64,000 nt of DNA from Streptomyces sp. NBC_00425 (GTDB lineage: Bacteria > Actinomycetota > Actinomycetes > Streptomycetales > Streptomycetaceae), in NCBI RefSeq assembly GCF_036030735.1, contig NZ_CP107928.1, positions 1,798,001 to 1,862,000 on the forward strand, in the 5' to 3' direction. Within the stretch, counting starts at the first letter, position 1; every line of letters begins with the position of its first letter. The notes beneath the pieces were generated by a model. The model was not told the origin of the DNA. It ran no database searches and saw only the letters and a program-made list of their open reading frames with translations. This document shows positions 1-9,081 of this stretch, piece after piece. A program made the translations under genes and the position numbers.

Positions 1-2
1 CC

Positions 3-560
3 GATCCCGTCGTTGGGGCCCTCGCGTCCCATGTCCTGAACGCCGCCCTGGACACCCAGGCCGACGGCGCCCGCCCGGCCCGCCGCTGCGGCGTGGTGAC
101 GACGGACGCGGTCACCACCATGACCACTCTGCTCCTGGTCCGCTACCGCTTCCACCTCACGCTGCCCTCCCGCAGCGGCGAGAAGCAGCTGGTCGCGGAG
201 GACGCCCGGCTGGTCGCCTTCGAAGGCTCGGCCAGGAAGGCGGAGTGGCTGCCGCCGGAGCGGGCGCGGGACCTGCTCGACGCGACGGCGTCCGAGAGCA
301 CGGACCGCCACTACGCCGAGCGCACGATGACGCGTCTGCTCACCCAACTCCCCGACGTATACAGCTATCTGGAGACGTACGGCGAGGAGCTGGCCGCCGA
401 GCTGGACGCCTCGCACCGCCGGGTGCGCCAGGCGTCCGGCGAGATCGTCCGAGGCCTGTCCGTCACCGTGCAGAAGCCCGCCGACGTCCTCGGCGCGTAC
501 GTGTACCTGCCCGCCGCCCCCGCCGCAGCCCCGGCCGTTGCTTCTGGAGTGTCCGCCTGA
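3..560 (+). CDS. C-terminal part of a probable SNF2/DEAD-type helicase (cut by window edge)
   Basis: An open frame runs from the window edge to TGA at 558-560, so only about 185 C-terminal residues are visible. No helicase motif remains in the window. The assignment rests on position: a large helicase directly upstream of an Eco57I/PglX-like methylase is common (DISARM drmD-drmMI and similar pairs). The next gene starts on the last base of this stop codon (TGATG), so the two are translationally coupled. The last 20 residues are Ala/Pro-rich. It could be another large ATPase; the missing upstream part would settle this. Confidence 0.5.
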   Translation, partial: DPVVGALASHVLNAALDTQADGARPARRCGVVTTDAVTTMTTLLLVRYRFHLTLPSRSGEKQLVAEDARLVAFEGSARKAEWLPPERARDLLDATASESTDRHYAERTMTRLLTQLPDVYSYLETYGEELAAELDASHRRVRQASGEIVRGLSVTVQKPADVLGAYVYLPAAPAAAPAVASGVSA

Positions 561-3500
561 TGTCCGCCACCACCCGCCACCAGGTGTTCACCGCCGTCCA
601 CACGGTCGGGGGGCTGCTGCCCGCCGACATGCTGGTACGGATCTCCGAGGGCAAGGCCACCAAGGACCTCCGGGGTCTCGCCCCCGCCGACTACCGCATC
701 CCCGGCTCCCGTTCGGTGCGCGACGAGGCCGAGCGCCACTGGGACAACCTCAAATCGCTCTGGCGCGAGCTGCGGGAGAAGCTGCCCGCCGAGCCCGAGG
801 CGTCCGTCCGCCCGGACAGCACCGGTTACGCCCGCACCAACTGGGTGATGCCTTTCTTCGAGGCGCTGGGCTTCGGGCACCTGTCCCCGGTCGGCGCCGA
901 CGGCATCGTTTCCGAGGACGGCACAAAGACGTTCGCGGTGAGCCATCGCCGGGACAACACGCTCGTCCACGTGACGTCCTGGAGCGTCAGGCTCGACAAG
1001 CACCAGGGCGCCGGCTCCCCCGCTCCACAGTCGCTTCTCCAGGAAGCCCTCAACCGCACCGAACCGCACCTGTGGGCGCTGCTCACCAACGGCCGCCAGC
1101 TCCGTCTGCTGCGCGACTCGAACGCGCTCGCCACCGCCGCGTACGTCGAGTTCGACCTCGAAGCGATCTTCGACGGCGAACTGTTCAGCGAGTTCGTCGT
1201 CCTGTACCGGCTCCTGCACGCCTCCCGCTTCGAGGGCCGTGACGGCGGCACGCAGTGGACCTGTTGGCTGGAGGTGTGGCGGGACGCCGCGATCCGTCTC
1301 GGTGCGCGCTTCCTGGACGACATCAGCGAGGGCGTTCGGCTCGCGATCACGGAACTGGGCACGGGCTTCCTCAAGCACCCGGCAAACGGCACGCTGCGCG
1401 AGAACTTCGACCGCCACACGTACCACGCGGCCCTGTTGCGCCTGGTCTACCGCCTGCTGTTCGTCTTCGTCGCCGAGGACCGCGACGCGCTGCACCCGCC
1501 GGAGACGCCGGCCAAGGCCCGCAAGCGGTACGCCAACTACTTCTCCACGGCCCGGCTGCGCGAGCAGTCCCGGCGTCGCCAGGGCACCTCCCACTCCGAC
1601 CGGTACGAGGCACTGCGTCTGATCCTCGACGCCCTCGGCAAGGAGGGGGGCCTCCCTGAACTGGGTCTGCCGGGCCTCGGCGGTCTCTTCGACGACGACC
1701 CGGCCGACGCCCCGCTGCGCGGGCTGTCCCTCGCCAACGTGCACCTGATGGCCGCCGTACGCCACCTCGCCGTCGTCCGCGACACGGAGGCGCAACGCTG
1801 GCGGACCGTCGACTACCGCACCCTGGACGCCGAGGAACTGGGATCGATCTACGAGTCCCTCCTCGACCTCGTGCCCGAGCCGAACGCCGACCGCACCTTC
1901 GAGCTGGTGCCCCGCGCGGGCAACGAGCGCAAGAAGACCGGCTCGTACTACACGCCGAGTTCCCTGGTCGACGTCTTGCTCGACTCAACCCTGGACCCGG
2001 TGATAGACGCGGCGCAGGAGCGGGGCGAGAGCAAGGTCGCCGAGGCGAAGCAGACGGACCCGGAGGCCCGGGAGACGGTGGCCTCCGAGCTGCTGTCCCT
2101 GACCGTCTGCGACCCGGCCTGCGGCTCGGGGCACTTCCTGGTCGCCGCCGCACGGCGCATCGCCAAGCGGGTGGCGGCGGTACGGGAGCAGAACCCCGAG
2201 CCGCCGGTCGAGCGCGTCCGGGAGGCGCTGCACGAGGTCATCGCCCGGTGTGTGTACGGGGTGGACTTGAACCCAACGGCGGTTGAGCTGGCCAAGGTCT
2301 CGTTGTGGATGGAGGCACTGGAGCCCGGTAAGGCCCTGGGCTTCCTCGACGCGCACGTCAAGCTCGGGAACGGGCTGATCGGGGCGACGCCCTCGCTGCT
2401 GCGGGGTGGCATTCCGGACGCGGCGTTCAAGGTCGTCGAGGGTGATGACGCGTCGGTGGCCAGGGAGTGGCTCAGGCGCAACAAGGACGAGCACAAGGGC
2501 ATCGTCACGCTGGACGCCGAGATGGAGGAGACGGTCAGCGTCACCAACACGGCGTTCGGGTCTGAGCTGCGTGACCTCCTGGACAACTCCCCCACGGACG
2601 GACTCGGCCAGGTCCGCAAGCTCGCCGAGCGCTACCACAAGTGGGCCGAATCCCCCGCCTACCTCAACGCCCTCCACATCGCCGACGCCTGGTGCGCCGC
2701 GTTCATGTGGGAGCAGACGGAGGCCGCGCCGGCACCCGTGACGCAGCGCGTCTTCCTGTCGCTCCAGTCGTCCGACGGCAAAGGTGCGCTACCCGAGACA
2801 CACCAGGAGATCGTCCGACTCAGCCAGGAATACCGGTTCTTCCACTGGTACCTGGAGTTTCCCGAGGTCTTCAGTGTGCCTGCCAGCCCTTCGGCGCTGG
2901 AGGTTGATCCGGTGACGGGTTGGGCTGGTGGCTTCGACTGTGTGTTGGGGAATCCGCCGTGGGATCGGGTCGACTTTAAGGACCAAGAGTACTTCAGCGT
3001 AGTTGAGCCATCTATCGCGGAGATCTCCGGTACAGCGCGGCGCACGGCCATTGCCGAGTGGGCTGCAAAGCATCCCGAGGAGGGGGCCCACTACTACGCG
3101 GAACGGCGCAAGGTGAAGTCATCGTTCTTGTTCCTGGGGTCTTCGGGAGCGTACCCACTGCTCCGCAAGGGACTCTCCGTTAAGGGCGTTAACTCACTCC
3201 AAACGGACCAGCTCTTCACTGAACGGTTCGTTTCGATCATCTCACCCAAGGGACGCTGCGGCACTATCGTCCCCACACAGATTGCCACTGGAGCCAGCGC
3301 CCAGTTCCTCTTCCAAGAGTTGACGCAGCAAGGTTCCGTAACGCACTTGTACGATTTTGAGAACGGCAAACGAGAAAAGCTGTTCCCTGCAGTTCACGCC
3401 AGCTATCAGTTTGCGCTGATCTCGCTAACGGGCCGCGAACTGTCAGAGCCCGCCGCAAGATTTGCGTTCTTCCTGGGTCACCCTGAGGAGCTCGCCGACG

Positions 3501-4699
3501 GCAAGACGGTTTTCGCTCTCTCCCCCGAGGAGATCGCCCTCATCAACCCAAACACGGGAACCTTGCCGGTATTTCGGACGCGCAGGAACGCCGACCTTAC
3601 CGCCGCGATTCAGCGTCGCTTCCCGGTACTGGTTACAGAGGGCCGCATGGACGGCAACCCATGGCAGATCACCTTCAAGCACCTCTTCAACTTGACCGAT
3701 GACTCTGATCTATTCCGTGACCGGTCCGGGCTAGAGGCGGAGGGATGGGAACTTCAGGGCAACATTTTCATGCAAGAGGGGGAGCGAATGCTGCCACTGT
3801 ACGACGCGAAGATGGCACACCTCTTCGACCATCGCTGGAACCGCTACTACGACCTTGGTAACGACGACTACGAGCATGTTCCCCTGGAAGACAAGGAGAA
3901 CGCGTACGGTGTGGCACAGCCGCGGCAGTGGATCAAGGAAAGTGGACGAATCCCAACTGTACGCAAGGGCAAGGAAATCACCATTGCCGGCGTGGACCTG
4001 CGCTTGGCGGAGCTGGAGTGGGAACGGGACTGGCTACTTGGCTGGCGTGATGTTGCCCGCACAACTGATGAGCGCACGGCGATTCCAGCATTCTTGCCGA
4101 AGGTGGCAGTGGGGAACAGCTTCCCACTGATGCTTCCCGGCACCCCGGCCGAACTGACAGCTGCCTTGGCCGCCGCACAGAGCTCCCTGGTCTTCGACTT
4201 CGTGGCCCGCCAGAAGGTCGGCGGCATCCACTTGGGCCTGATGACATGGAAGCAGCTTCCCGTTCCCCACCCCGCCGACCTGTCCCCCCACACGACCTTC
4301 CTCAACCCTCGCACCCTCGAACTCGTCTATACCGCTTGGGACATGCAGCCATTGGCCGAAGACCTCGGCGACCCTGGCGCCCCCTTCACCTGGAATGAGG
4401 ACCGCCGCGCCCAACTCCGCGCCGAACTGGACGCCTACTTCCTCCACCTCTACGGAGTCTCCGCCGAAGACGCCGACTACATCCTGGAGTCCTTCCAGAC
4501 CGACAACGGCGGCCTCAAGCACAACGAGATCGCCAAGTACGGCGAGTACCGCACCAAGCACCTGGTCCTCGCCGAGTACGACCGCATGGCCGCCGCCGGC
4601 CTCACCCTAGAGACCCCGCTCATCGACGGCGAGAACTACACCTCCACTCTCACCCCGCCCCCCGGCCACGGCCCCCGGCACGAAGGAGCCGGGGAGTGA
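560..4699 (+). CDS. N6-adenine DNA methyltransferase, Eco57I/PglX/DrmMI-like
   Basis: This 1379-residue protein starts at ATG 560, inside the upstream stop. It has a long N-terminal region (1-450), a YYTP motif near residue 463, SAM-binding motif I DPACGSGHF at 518-526, and catalytic motif IV NPPW at 798-801. A C-terminal half of target-recognition size follows. Motif order I then IV with NPPW marks the gamma class of N6-adenine methylases, shared by type IIG enzymes, PglX of BREX and DrmMI of DISARM. No PD-(D/E)xK nuclease motif is apparent at the N-terminus, so it is more likely a methylase than a self-contained type IIG enzyme. It probably marks host DNA for the operon. It overlaps the next gene by 4 bases. 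Confidence 0.85.
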   Translation: MSATTRHQVFTAVHTVGGLLPADMLVRISEGKATKDLRGLAPADYRIPGSRSVRDEAERHWDNLKSLWRELREKLPAEPEASVRPDSTGYARTNWVMPFFEALGFGHLSPVGADGIVSEDGTKTFAVSHRRDNTLVHVTSWSVRLDKHQGAGSPAPQSLLQEALNRTEPHLWALLTNGRQLRLLRDSNALATAAYVEFDLEAIFDGELFSEFVVLYRLLHASRFEGRDGGTQWTCWLEVWRDAAIRLGARFLDDISEGVRLAITELGTGFLKHPANGTLRENFDRHTYHAALLRLVYRLLFVFVAEDRDALHPPETPAKARKRYANYFSTARLREQSRRRQGTSHSDRYEALRLILDALGKEGGLPELGLPGLGGLFDDDPADAPLRGLSLANVHLMAAVRHLAVVRDTEAQRWRTVDYRTLDAEELGSIYESLLDLVPEPNADRTFELVPRAGNERKKTGSYYTPSSLVDVLLDSTLDPVIDAAQERGESKVAEAKQTDPEARETVASELLSLTVCDPACGSGHFLVAAARRIAKRVAAVREQNPEPPVERVREALHEVIARCVYGVDLNPTAVELAKVSLWMEALEPGKALGFLDAHVKLGNGLIGATPSLLRGGIPDAAFKVVEGDDASVAREWLRRNKDEHKGIVTLDAEMEETVSVTNTAFGSELRDLLDNSPTDGLGQVRKLAERYHKWAESPAYLNALHIADAWCAAFMWEQTEAAPAPVTQRVFLSLQSSDGKGALPETHQEIVRLSQEYRFFHWYLEFPEVFSVPASPSALEVDPVTGWAGGFDCVLGNPPWDRVDFKDQEYFSVVEPSIAEISGTARRTAIAEWAAKHPEEGAHYYAERRKVKSSFLFLGSSGAYPLLRKGLSVKGVNSLQTDQLFTERFVSIISPKGRCGTIVPTQIATGASAQFLFQELTQQGSVTHLYDFENGKREKLFPAVHASYQFALISLTGRELSEPAARFAFFLGHPEELADGKTVFALSPEEIALINPNTGTLPVFRTRRNADLTAAIQRRFPVLVTEGRMDGNPWQITFKHLFNLTDDSDLFRDRSGLEAEGWELQGNIFMQEGERMLPLYDAKMAHLFDHRWNRYYDLGNDDYEHVPLEDKENAYGVAQPRQWIKESGRIPTVRKGKEITIAGVDLRLAELEWERDWLLGWRDVARTTDERTAIPAFLPKVAVGNSFPLMLPGTPAELTAALAAAQSSLVFDFVARQKVGGIHLGLMTWKQLPVPHPADLSPHTTFLNPRTLELVYTAWDMQPLAEDLGDPGAPFTWNEDRRAQLRAELDAYFLHLYGVSAEDADYILESFQTDNGGLKHNEIAKYGEYRTKHLVLAEYDRMAAAGLTLETPLIDGENYTSTLTPPPGHGPRHEGAGE

Positions 4700-6354
4700 C
4701 GAGTCCGCCGCTGGCCGACGGGGCGGGGCAGCCGGCCTCTGGAGCGCGGGCCGAGGCGGTCGCACGGGAGCGAGAGCGGCTGAGGGCGCTCAGGGAGCGC
4801 CGCGACGCTCAGAGTGCGGACGCGGGGGTCGACGGGTTCACCGTACGCAGGTGGCGGAAGGTGGGGGTGTTCGGAGCCCAGGCGGTACTGCAGGCCCACG
4901 CTCTACTCCAACAACTCGCATCCCTCACACCGGACGCGACGCACGACGCCCTGGCCGACGCCCTGCGCGACGAACCCGACGACCGGCTGCTGCCTGCGGT
5001 GCGGACCGTCCTCGAACAAGCCGACCCGGCCACGGTCGCCGCGACGCTTACGGCGGTCCACGCGGGCGGCCTCCTATGGCTGACCGAGGTCGGGGAGCAA
5101 CGGCTCACCGCCCTGACAGCGGGCGACGATACGACCGCCGCATCCGGGAGTGAGGACCCCTCCGGGGCCCTCACTCTCCTCTCGGCGCTCGGGACGGATG
5201 GTACGGTCACCTTCCCGCCTCGCATGCTGCCGCGTGTGCTGCCCTGGATACCGCTGAGCGTCCTCGATGACCTCATTGACGCCGGAGCGGTCGGCCCCGA
5301 GCATCAGCCCTGGCAGTACCGGGCCGATGAGCCGGAGCACGCGTACCTCAAAGCCCGGCTGGTTCCCGATCAGGTATCCGCCGAGCAGGCAGCCGCGCTG
5401 GAGTGGAGGGCCCGGCAGCGGCGGAACGCGTTCCTCGCCGGGGGTGAGCCGCTGCCCTCGGTCGGCGACGTCTACGACCTCTTGGAGCGAGTTGCCGACG
5501 GCGACGCTTCGGTGGTGAAGGAGCTTGAGAGGGAGCTGCCCCGCGATCTGGTGCTCCGGCTGCGCCGGCTCCTGGACGGGGTAGCTGTCGGCAACTGGGA
5601 CCGGGACATATGGGAAGACAGAGGCTTGTGGCGGCTCATTTTCTCTCTGTGGGAGCCCAAGGCAGCCGTCAACCCCACGCGGTCACCCATCCACGCGCTC
5701 ATGGCCCTGCGTCAGGCCTACGACCTGCTGTGCCTGAACGACCTCGCCCATGCGTCGTCCCAGATAGACAAGCTGGTGTCGTTCGAGACCGCTGACCCGG
5801 CCTACCGGGCCGAGGCCCTCAACTTCCATGCGTACACGCTGCTGCTCCGGGAGGAACTGGACGCGGCGGCCGCCGCCCTTAAGGGGATCAGTGGATCGCG
5901 CGAGCTAGCCGAGTCCAACCTTCGCATGGTCGAGCAGCGTCGGGCGGTTCCCCGTAATGACAGACCGGCAGCGTCCAACCCCTACCTGGACCTCGGGCTG
6001 CCGCACGGTGCACCGAGCTGGGAGACCCGGTACCGGGACCTCCGCCGGGAGCATGTGCACGACGTGGACATGAGCGCGCGGCTCAACAGCGCGATGAAAC
6101 GCATCAGAGACGCCGAACGCGACGAGGACTTGTCCGGGTTCTTCGTGCTACCGCTCGACGCGGATGTGTTCGAGCTTCCGGACGAGGTGCCGGTCACGCT
6201 GGTCCCGCCCTTGGCCCCGCTGACCAGGCGAACGATCCCTCACTCTCCCGAAGGCCTCGGGCTCGTGCGGCAGCGAGCGGTGGCGGATCTGCTGCCCCAC
6301 CTGCTCAGCACCCCCCGGCGCCCCGATCGCAACGCAAGGAAGCACACACAGTGA
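4696..6354 (+). CDS. Hypothetical protein with C-terminal degenerate J-domain
   Basis: 552 residues; start GTG 4696 in a GTGA overlap with the methylase stop, with GAAGGAG 7 bases upstream. Residues 1-340 are helical and unrecognised. Residues 345-415 look like TPR-type helix pairs. Residues 428-475 resemble a DnaJ J-domain: NPYLDLGLP matches helix I, then YRDLRREH matches helix II, and a final helix with KRIRDAERDE follows. The HPD loop that stimulates Hsp70 ATPase is replaced by HVHD (about 453-456). The next but one gene is an Hsp70, which supports a co-chaperone or J-like docking role. The J-domain call is inference from pattern. Confidence 0.5.
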   Translation: MTSPPLADGAGQPASGARAEAVARERERLRALRERRDAQSADAGVDGFTVRRWRKVGVFGAQAVLQAHALLQQLASLTPDATHDALADALRDEPDDRLLPAVRTVLEQADPATVAATLTAVHAGGLLWLTEVGEQRLTALTAGDDTTAASGSEDPSGALTLLSALGTDGTVTFPPRMLPRVLPWIPLSVLDDLIDAGAVGPEHQPWQYRADEPEHAYLKARLVPDQVSAEQAAALEWRARQRRNAFLAGGEPLPSVGDVYDLLERVADGDASVVKELERELPRDLVLRLRRLLDGVAVGNWDRDIWEDRGLWRLIFSLWEPKAAVNPTRSPIHALMALRQAYDLLCLNDLAHASSQIDKLVSFETADPAYRAEALNFHAYTLLLREELDAAAAALKGISGSRELAESNLRMVEQRRAVPRNDRPAASNPYLDLGLPHGAPSWETRYRDLRREHVHDVDMSARLNSAMKRIRDAERDEDLSGFFVLPLDADVFELPDEVPVTLVPPLAPLTRRTIPHSPEGLGLVRQRAVADLLPHLLSTPRRPDRNARKHTQ

Positions 6355-6965
6355 AAAAGGTGCCCCGCAGCCAGCGGAAGACCACAGCGGCCCCCAAGCG
6401 GGTTACCCCCAAGGGGAACAACGGCCTCAAACATCGTCGGGAGAAGCAGCGCGCGGCGGCCGATGTCCCCAAGGACTCCCCTCGCATCTACCGTCCCGAG
6501 GAGCTACTCAGCCCTCACATGCTGCTCTCCCGTTTCGCCGAGCGGGCGACCGACCTCCTGACCGCTGTCCCGGAAGAGGAGCGACCCACACAGGCCGCTG
6601 TGACCGCTGCCTTGCGCCAAGCCGTTCTGGAGGCGTTCCGCTCTCGGGAGGAGTACGTGGCCCGGATGGTCGAGGTCGATCTGCTCGCCGGCGCGCCCAA
6701 CCAGAGTGCCAGTTCGCTTCGGAAGGGCATTCGGACCGCCTTGCTGGACCAAGGCGTGCGGTGCGTGGACTCACCCGACAGCGAAAGCGAGCTCTTCGTC
6801 GTGGTGGAAGGCGCTGGTGAGGCGTTCGAGGTGCTGCGCCCGGCCTACGTGGACCAGGCCACCGGCAAGCTGGTGCTCTCCGGACAACTGCGCCGCCTGC
6901 CCGGGCCCGACGGAGGAGACAACTCTGCCGGGGACGACGATGCGACGAACGGGGAGGGCATGTGA
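6351..6965 (+). CDS. Small protein, possible GrpE-like exchange factor
   Basis: 204 residues; GTG start at 6351 overlaps the previous stop (GTGA). The first 45 residues are strongly basic (Lys/Arg-rich) and probably disordered. A helical middle is followed by a beta-type end with VLRPAYVDQATGKLVLSG at about 158-175, which recalls the GrpE wing (GY...vLRPA.V). The last 15 residues are Gly/Asp/Asn-rich. Between a J-like protein and an Hsp70, a GrpE role would complete a chaperone triad. The resemblance is weak and only a structure prediction could confirm it. Confidence 0.35.
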   Translation: MKKVPRSQRKTTAAPKRVTPKGNNGLKHRREKQRAAADVPKDSPRIYRPEELLSPHMLLSRFAERATDLLTAVPEEERPTQAAVTAALRQAVLEAFRSREEYVARMVEVDLLAGAPNQSASSLRKGIRTALLDQGVRCVDSPDSESELFVVVEGAGEAFEVLRPAYVDQATGKLVLSGQLRRLPGPDGGDNSAGDDDATNGEGM

Positions 6966-9079
6966 CCGCCACCGGGATCGATTTCGGCACCACCAACTCC
7001 GTGGTGGCCCAGTGGCTGGGCAACGAAGCCGACGTACTGCTGCTGGACGCCCACCACATTGACGCCGACTGGCGCCATCCCGGCTTCGAGTACCTCTTCC
7101 CGTCGGTGGTGGGCATGAGTTCGCTGCGTCGGGGGGCACTGTTCGGCTGGGAGGCCAAGCTCCGCTCCGAGGAGGCGGCCGAGGCCTGCAAGCGACTCCT
7201 CAAGAGCGACGAGTACGTCACGATCCACGGGCGCAGGTTCGCGGCCACGACGGTGGCTGCCGGCGTCTTCCAGGCCATGCGGAAGGGTGCGGAGCACAAC
7301 CTCACCGCCATCGAGCAGGCCGTGATCACCGTGCCCGCCAACGCCACAGGTGCCGCGCGCTATCGCACGCGCGCCGCCGCGCAGTTCGCGGGCATCAACG
7401 TCCTGGCGCTGCTCAACGAGCCGACGGCCGCCGCGATCTCATACGCGCACGATCTACGACATGACCTACATGAGCTACGGAAGGATCCCACCATTCTGGT
7501 CTTCGACTGGGGTGGCGGCACGATCGACGTCACCGTGCTCGATTACCAGGACGGGTTCTTCGAAGAGCTTGCGTCACGGGGTGTGACCGAGCTGGGCGGA
7601 CTGGAGATCGACCGCCGTCTGCGTGACCTTGTCCTCGAACGGGCTCCGGCGCGATCGGCGTGGACGCCTGCGCAGGAGCGGCAGTTCGGGCTGGACGTGG
7701 AGCGCAGCAAGATCCGCCTGTCCACCGAGGGCTCCGTCACCGTCAGGACTCCGGACGGTGACACCGTCGAGGTGTGGCAGGAGGAGCTGGAGGACGCCAT
7801 CACTGACCTCGTGGACCGCGCTCTCGCACCGGTCCAGCAGTGCCTCACCGACCTGCACATGGCGCCTCTGGACGTTGACGCGGTGCTGATGATCGGCGGC
7901 ACGAGCCAGATCCCGAGCGTCCGGGCGGCGGTCGCCGAAGTCATGCAGCAGCAGCCCGTCGAGGTCGACCTGTGCGATCCCATGACGGCGGTTGCCCGCG
8001 GCGCCTCCCTCGCGGCAGCTGTGCTGTCGGGGGAGGCTGACGGCGTAATCCAAGTGGCGACGAGCCATGCCCTGGGTACGGTCGTCACAGACCACACCGG
8101 CCAGCGAAGGTTCAGCCAGATCATTCCCCGCAACTCACCACTGCCGTGGAAAGAGCGCAAGAGCTACACGCCGCGCCGGGACAATGCCCGCAGTCTCGCC
8201 GTGGAGATCTGGGAGGGTGACCCGGAGCGGCCCCTGGATCACCCCGACAATGTGCAGTTGACAGACCTCCGGCTCACCTATCGGGACCCTCGGGCTCGTG
8301 AGGACTCCCGATTCCTGTTGGAGTACACGTACGACACGAACGGGCTTCTGCACGTCAAGGCGACCCTTGAACGTACTGGCGAGGAAGTGCTGAACGAGGA
8401 CATCAAGAGTTTCAGCTCTGGGGGCCCGACGCCGGCAGTACGCAAGGAACTTGAGGATCTGCTCGCTGGCAACGTGGTCACCAGGCCGCTGCCGACACAG
8501 GTACGGAAGCGAGCCACGGGTTCAGCGCCTGCGGCGCTCGTAGTAGACGGTTCTAACCTGGCGTGGATCGGCAGGTCGCCGCGGCAACCTGGTGTTTACG
8601 GCAGCGACGACCGACCGTCCTACGCCCAACTGCTGGCCGCGCGCGACGCCCTGACATCGCGCTATCCCGACGCCGTGCTCCACGTCGTCGTCGACGCCAC
8701 TTTCAGGCACAAGGTCGCGGAGGAAGAACGCGTGACGGTGGATTCGGCGCTCAGCAAGGGCGAGCTCATCCAGCCTCCGGCCGGAACCGAGGGCAAGGGC
8801 GATGCGCTTGTCACAGCAATCGCGGAGGACACCGGCGGAACCGTCGTCACCAACGACAACTATGCCGAGTTGCAGAACAGATATCCCTGGTTGCGGGACA
8901 AGGAACGAGTGCTCGGAGTCACCTTGTCGCGCGGTAGATGGGTTTTCACACCACGCACCTGCGTGCCGCCTCGCCACCGGATCGTACGAGCGGAGGTGCC
9001 TCAGCAGTCGCGGGCCTTGATTCCCCCGAGCCCCGGCCCACTCCCCGAGTTCCGGTACCACCGCCCCCACGAGGAGTAG
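6962..9079 (+). CDS. Hsp70-family ATPase fused to a C-terminal Zc3h12a/NYN-type RNase domain
   Basis: 705 residues, GTG start in a GTGA overlap. The N-terminal actin-like ATPase domain is well conserved: GIDFGTTNS at 5-13, an NEPTAAAIS block, FDWGGGTIDV at 181-190, and IGGTSQIPS from 311. A shortened substrate-binding-like region (about 390-500) follows. Residues 523-690 match the NYN/PIN-like Zc3h12a fold, with VVDGSNLA, VVVDATF, GKGDAL and VTNDNY; the four acidic residues D529, D578, D614 and D632 fit a metal-dependent RNase site. Ordinary DnaK has a peptide lid here, not a nuclease. The architecture suggests an RNase effector gated by an Hsp70 cycle. Both halves are confidently assigned; the defence role is inferred from context. 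Confidence 0.85.
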   Translation: MTATGIDFGTTNSVVAQWLGNEADVLLLDAHHIDADWRHPGFEYLFPSVVGMSSLRRGALFGWEAKLRSEEAAEACKRLLKSDEYVTIHGRRFAATTVAAGVFQAMRKGAEHNLTAIEQAVITVPANATGAARYRTRAAAQFAGINVLALLNEPTAAAISYAHDLRHDLHELRKDPTILVFDWGGGTIDVTVLDYQDGFFEELASRGVTELGGLEIDRRLRDLVLERAPARSAWTPAQERQFGLDVERSKIRLSTEGSVTVRTPDGDTVEVWQEELEDAITDLVDRALAPVQQCLTDLHMAPLDVDAVLMIGGTSQIPSVRAAVAEVMQQQPVEVDLCDPMTAVARGASLAAAVLSGEADGVIQVATSHALGTVVTDHTGQRRFSQIIPRNSPLPWKERKSYTPRRDNARSLAVEIWEGDPERPLDHPDNVQLTDLRLTYRDPRAREDSRFLLEYTYDTNGLLHVKATLERTGEEVLNEDIKSFSSGGPTPAVRKELEDLLAGNVVTRPLPTQVRKRATGSAPAALVVDGSNLAWIGRSPRQPGVYGSDDRPSYAQLLAARDALTSRYPDAVLHVVVDATFRHKVAEEERVTVDSALSKGELIQPPAGTEGKGDALVTAIAEDTGGTVVTNDNYAELQNRYPWLRDKERVLGVTLSRGRWVFTPRTCVPPRHRIVRAEVPQQSRALIPPSPGPLPEFRYHRPHEE
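9071..9076 (+). promoter_or_regulatory. Ribosome binding site GAGGAG that fixes the start of GTPase 1
   Basis: GAGGAG lies inside the last codons of the Hsp70-NYN gene, 5 bases before GTG 9082. An in-frame ATG exists at 8938, but the 48 residues it would add are Pro/Arg-rich and lie within the Hsp70-NYN coding sequence, so GTG 9082 is preferred. Confidence 0.6.
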
Positions 9080-9081
9080 TG

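Noticed and set aside
3..4699. DISARM system
   Set aside because: The helicase-methylase pair fits drmD-drmMI, but drmA, drmB and drmC are absent; the operon continues with chaperone and GTPase genes.
560..4699. BREX or Pgl system
   Set aside because: The methylase is PglX-like, but no PglZ, BrxC/PglY or BrxL genes are present.
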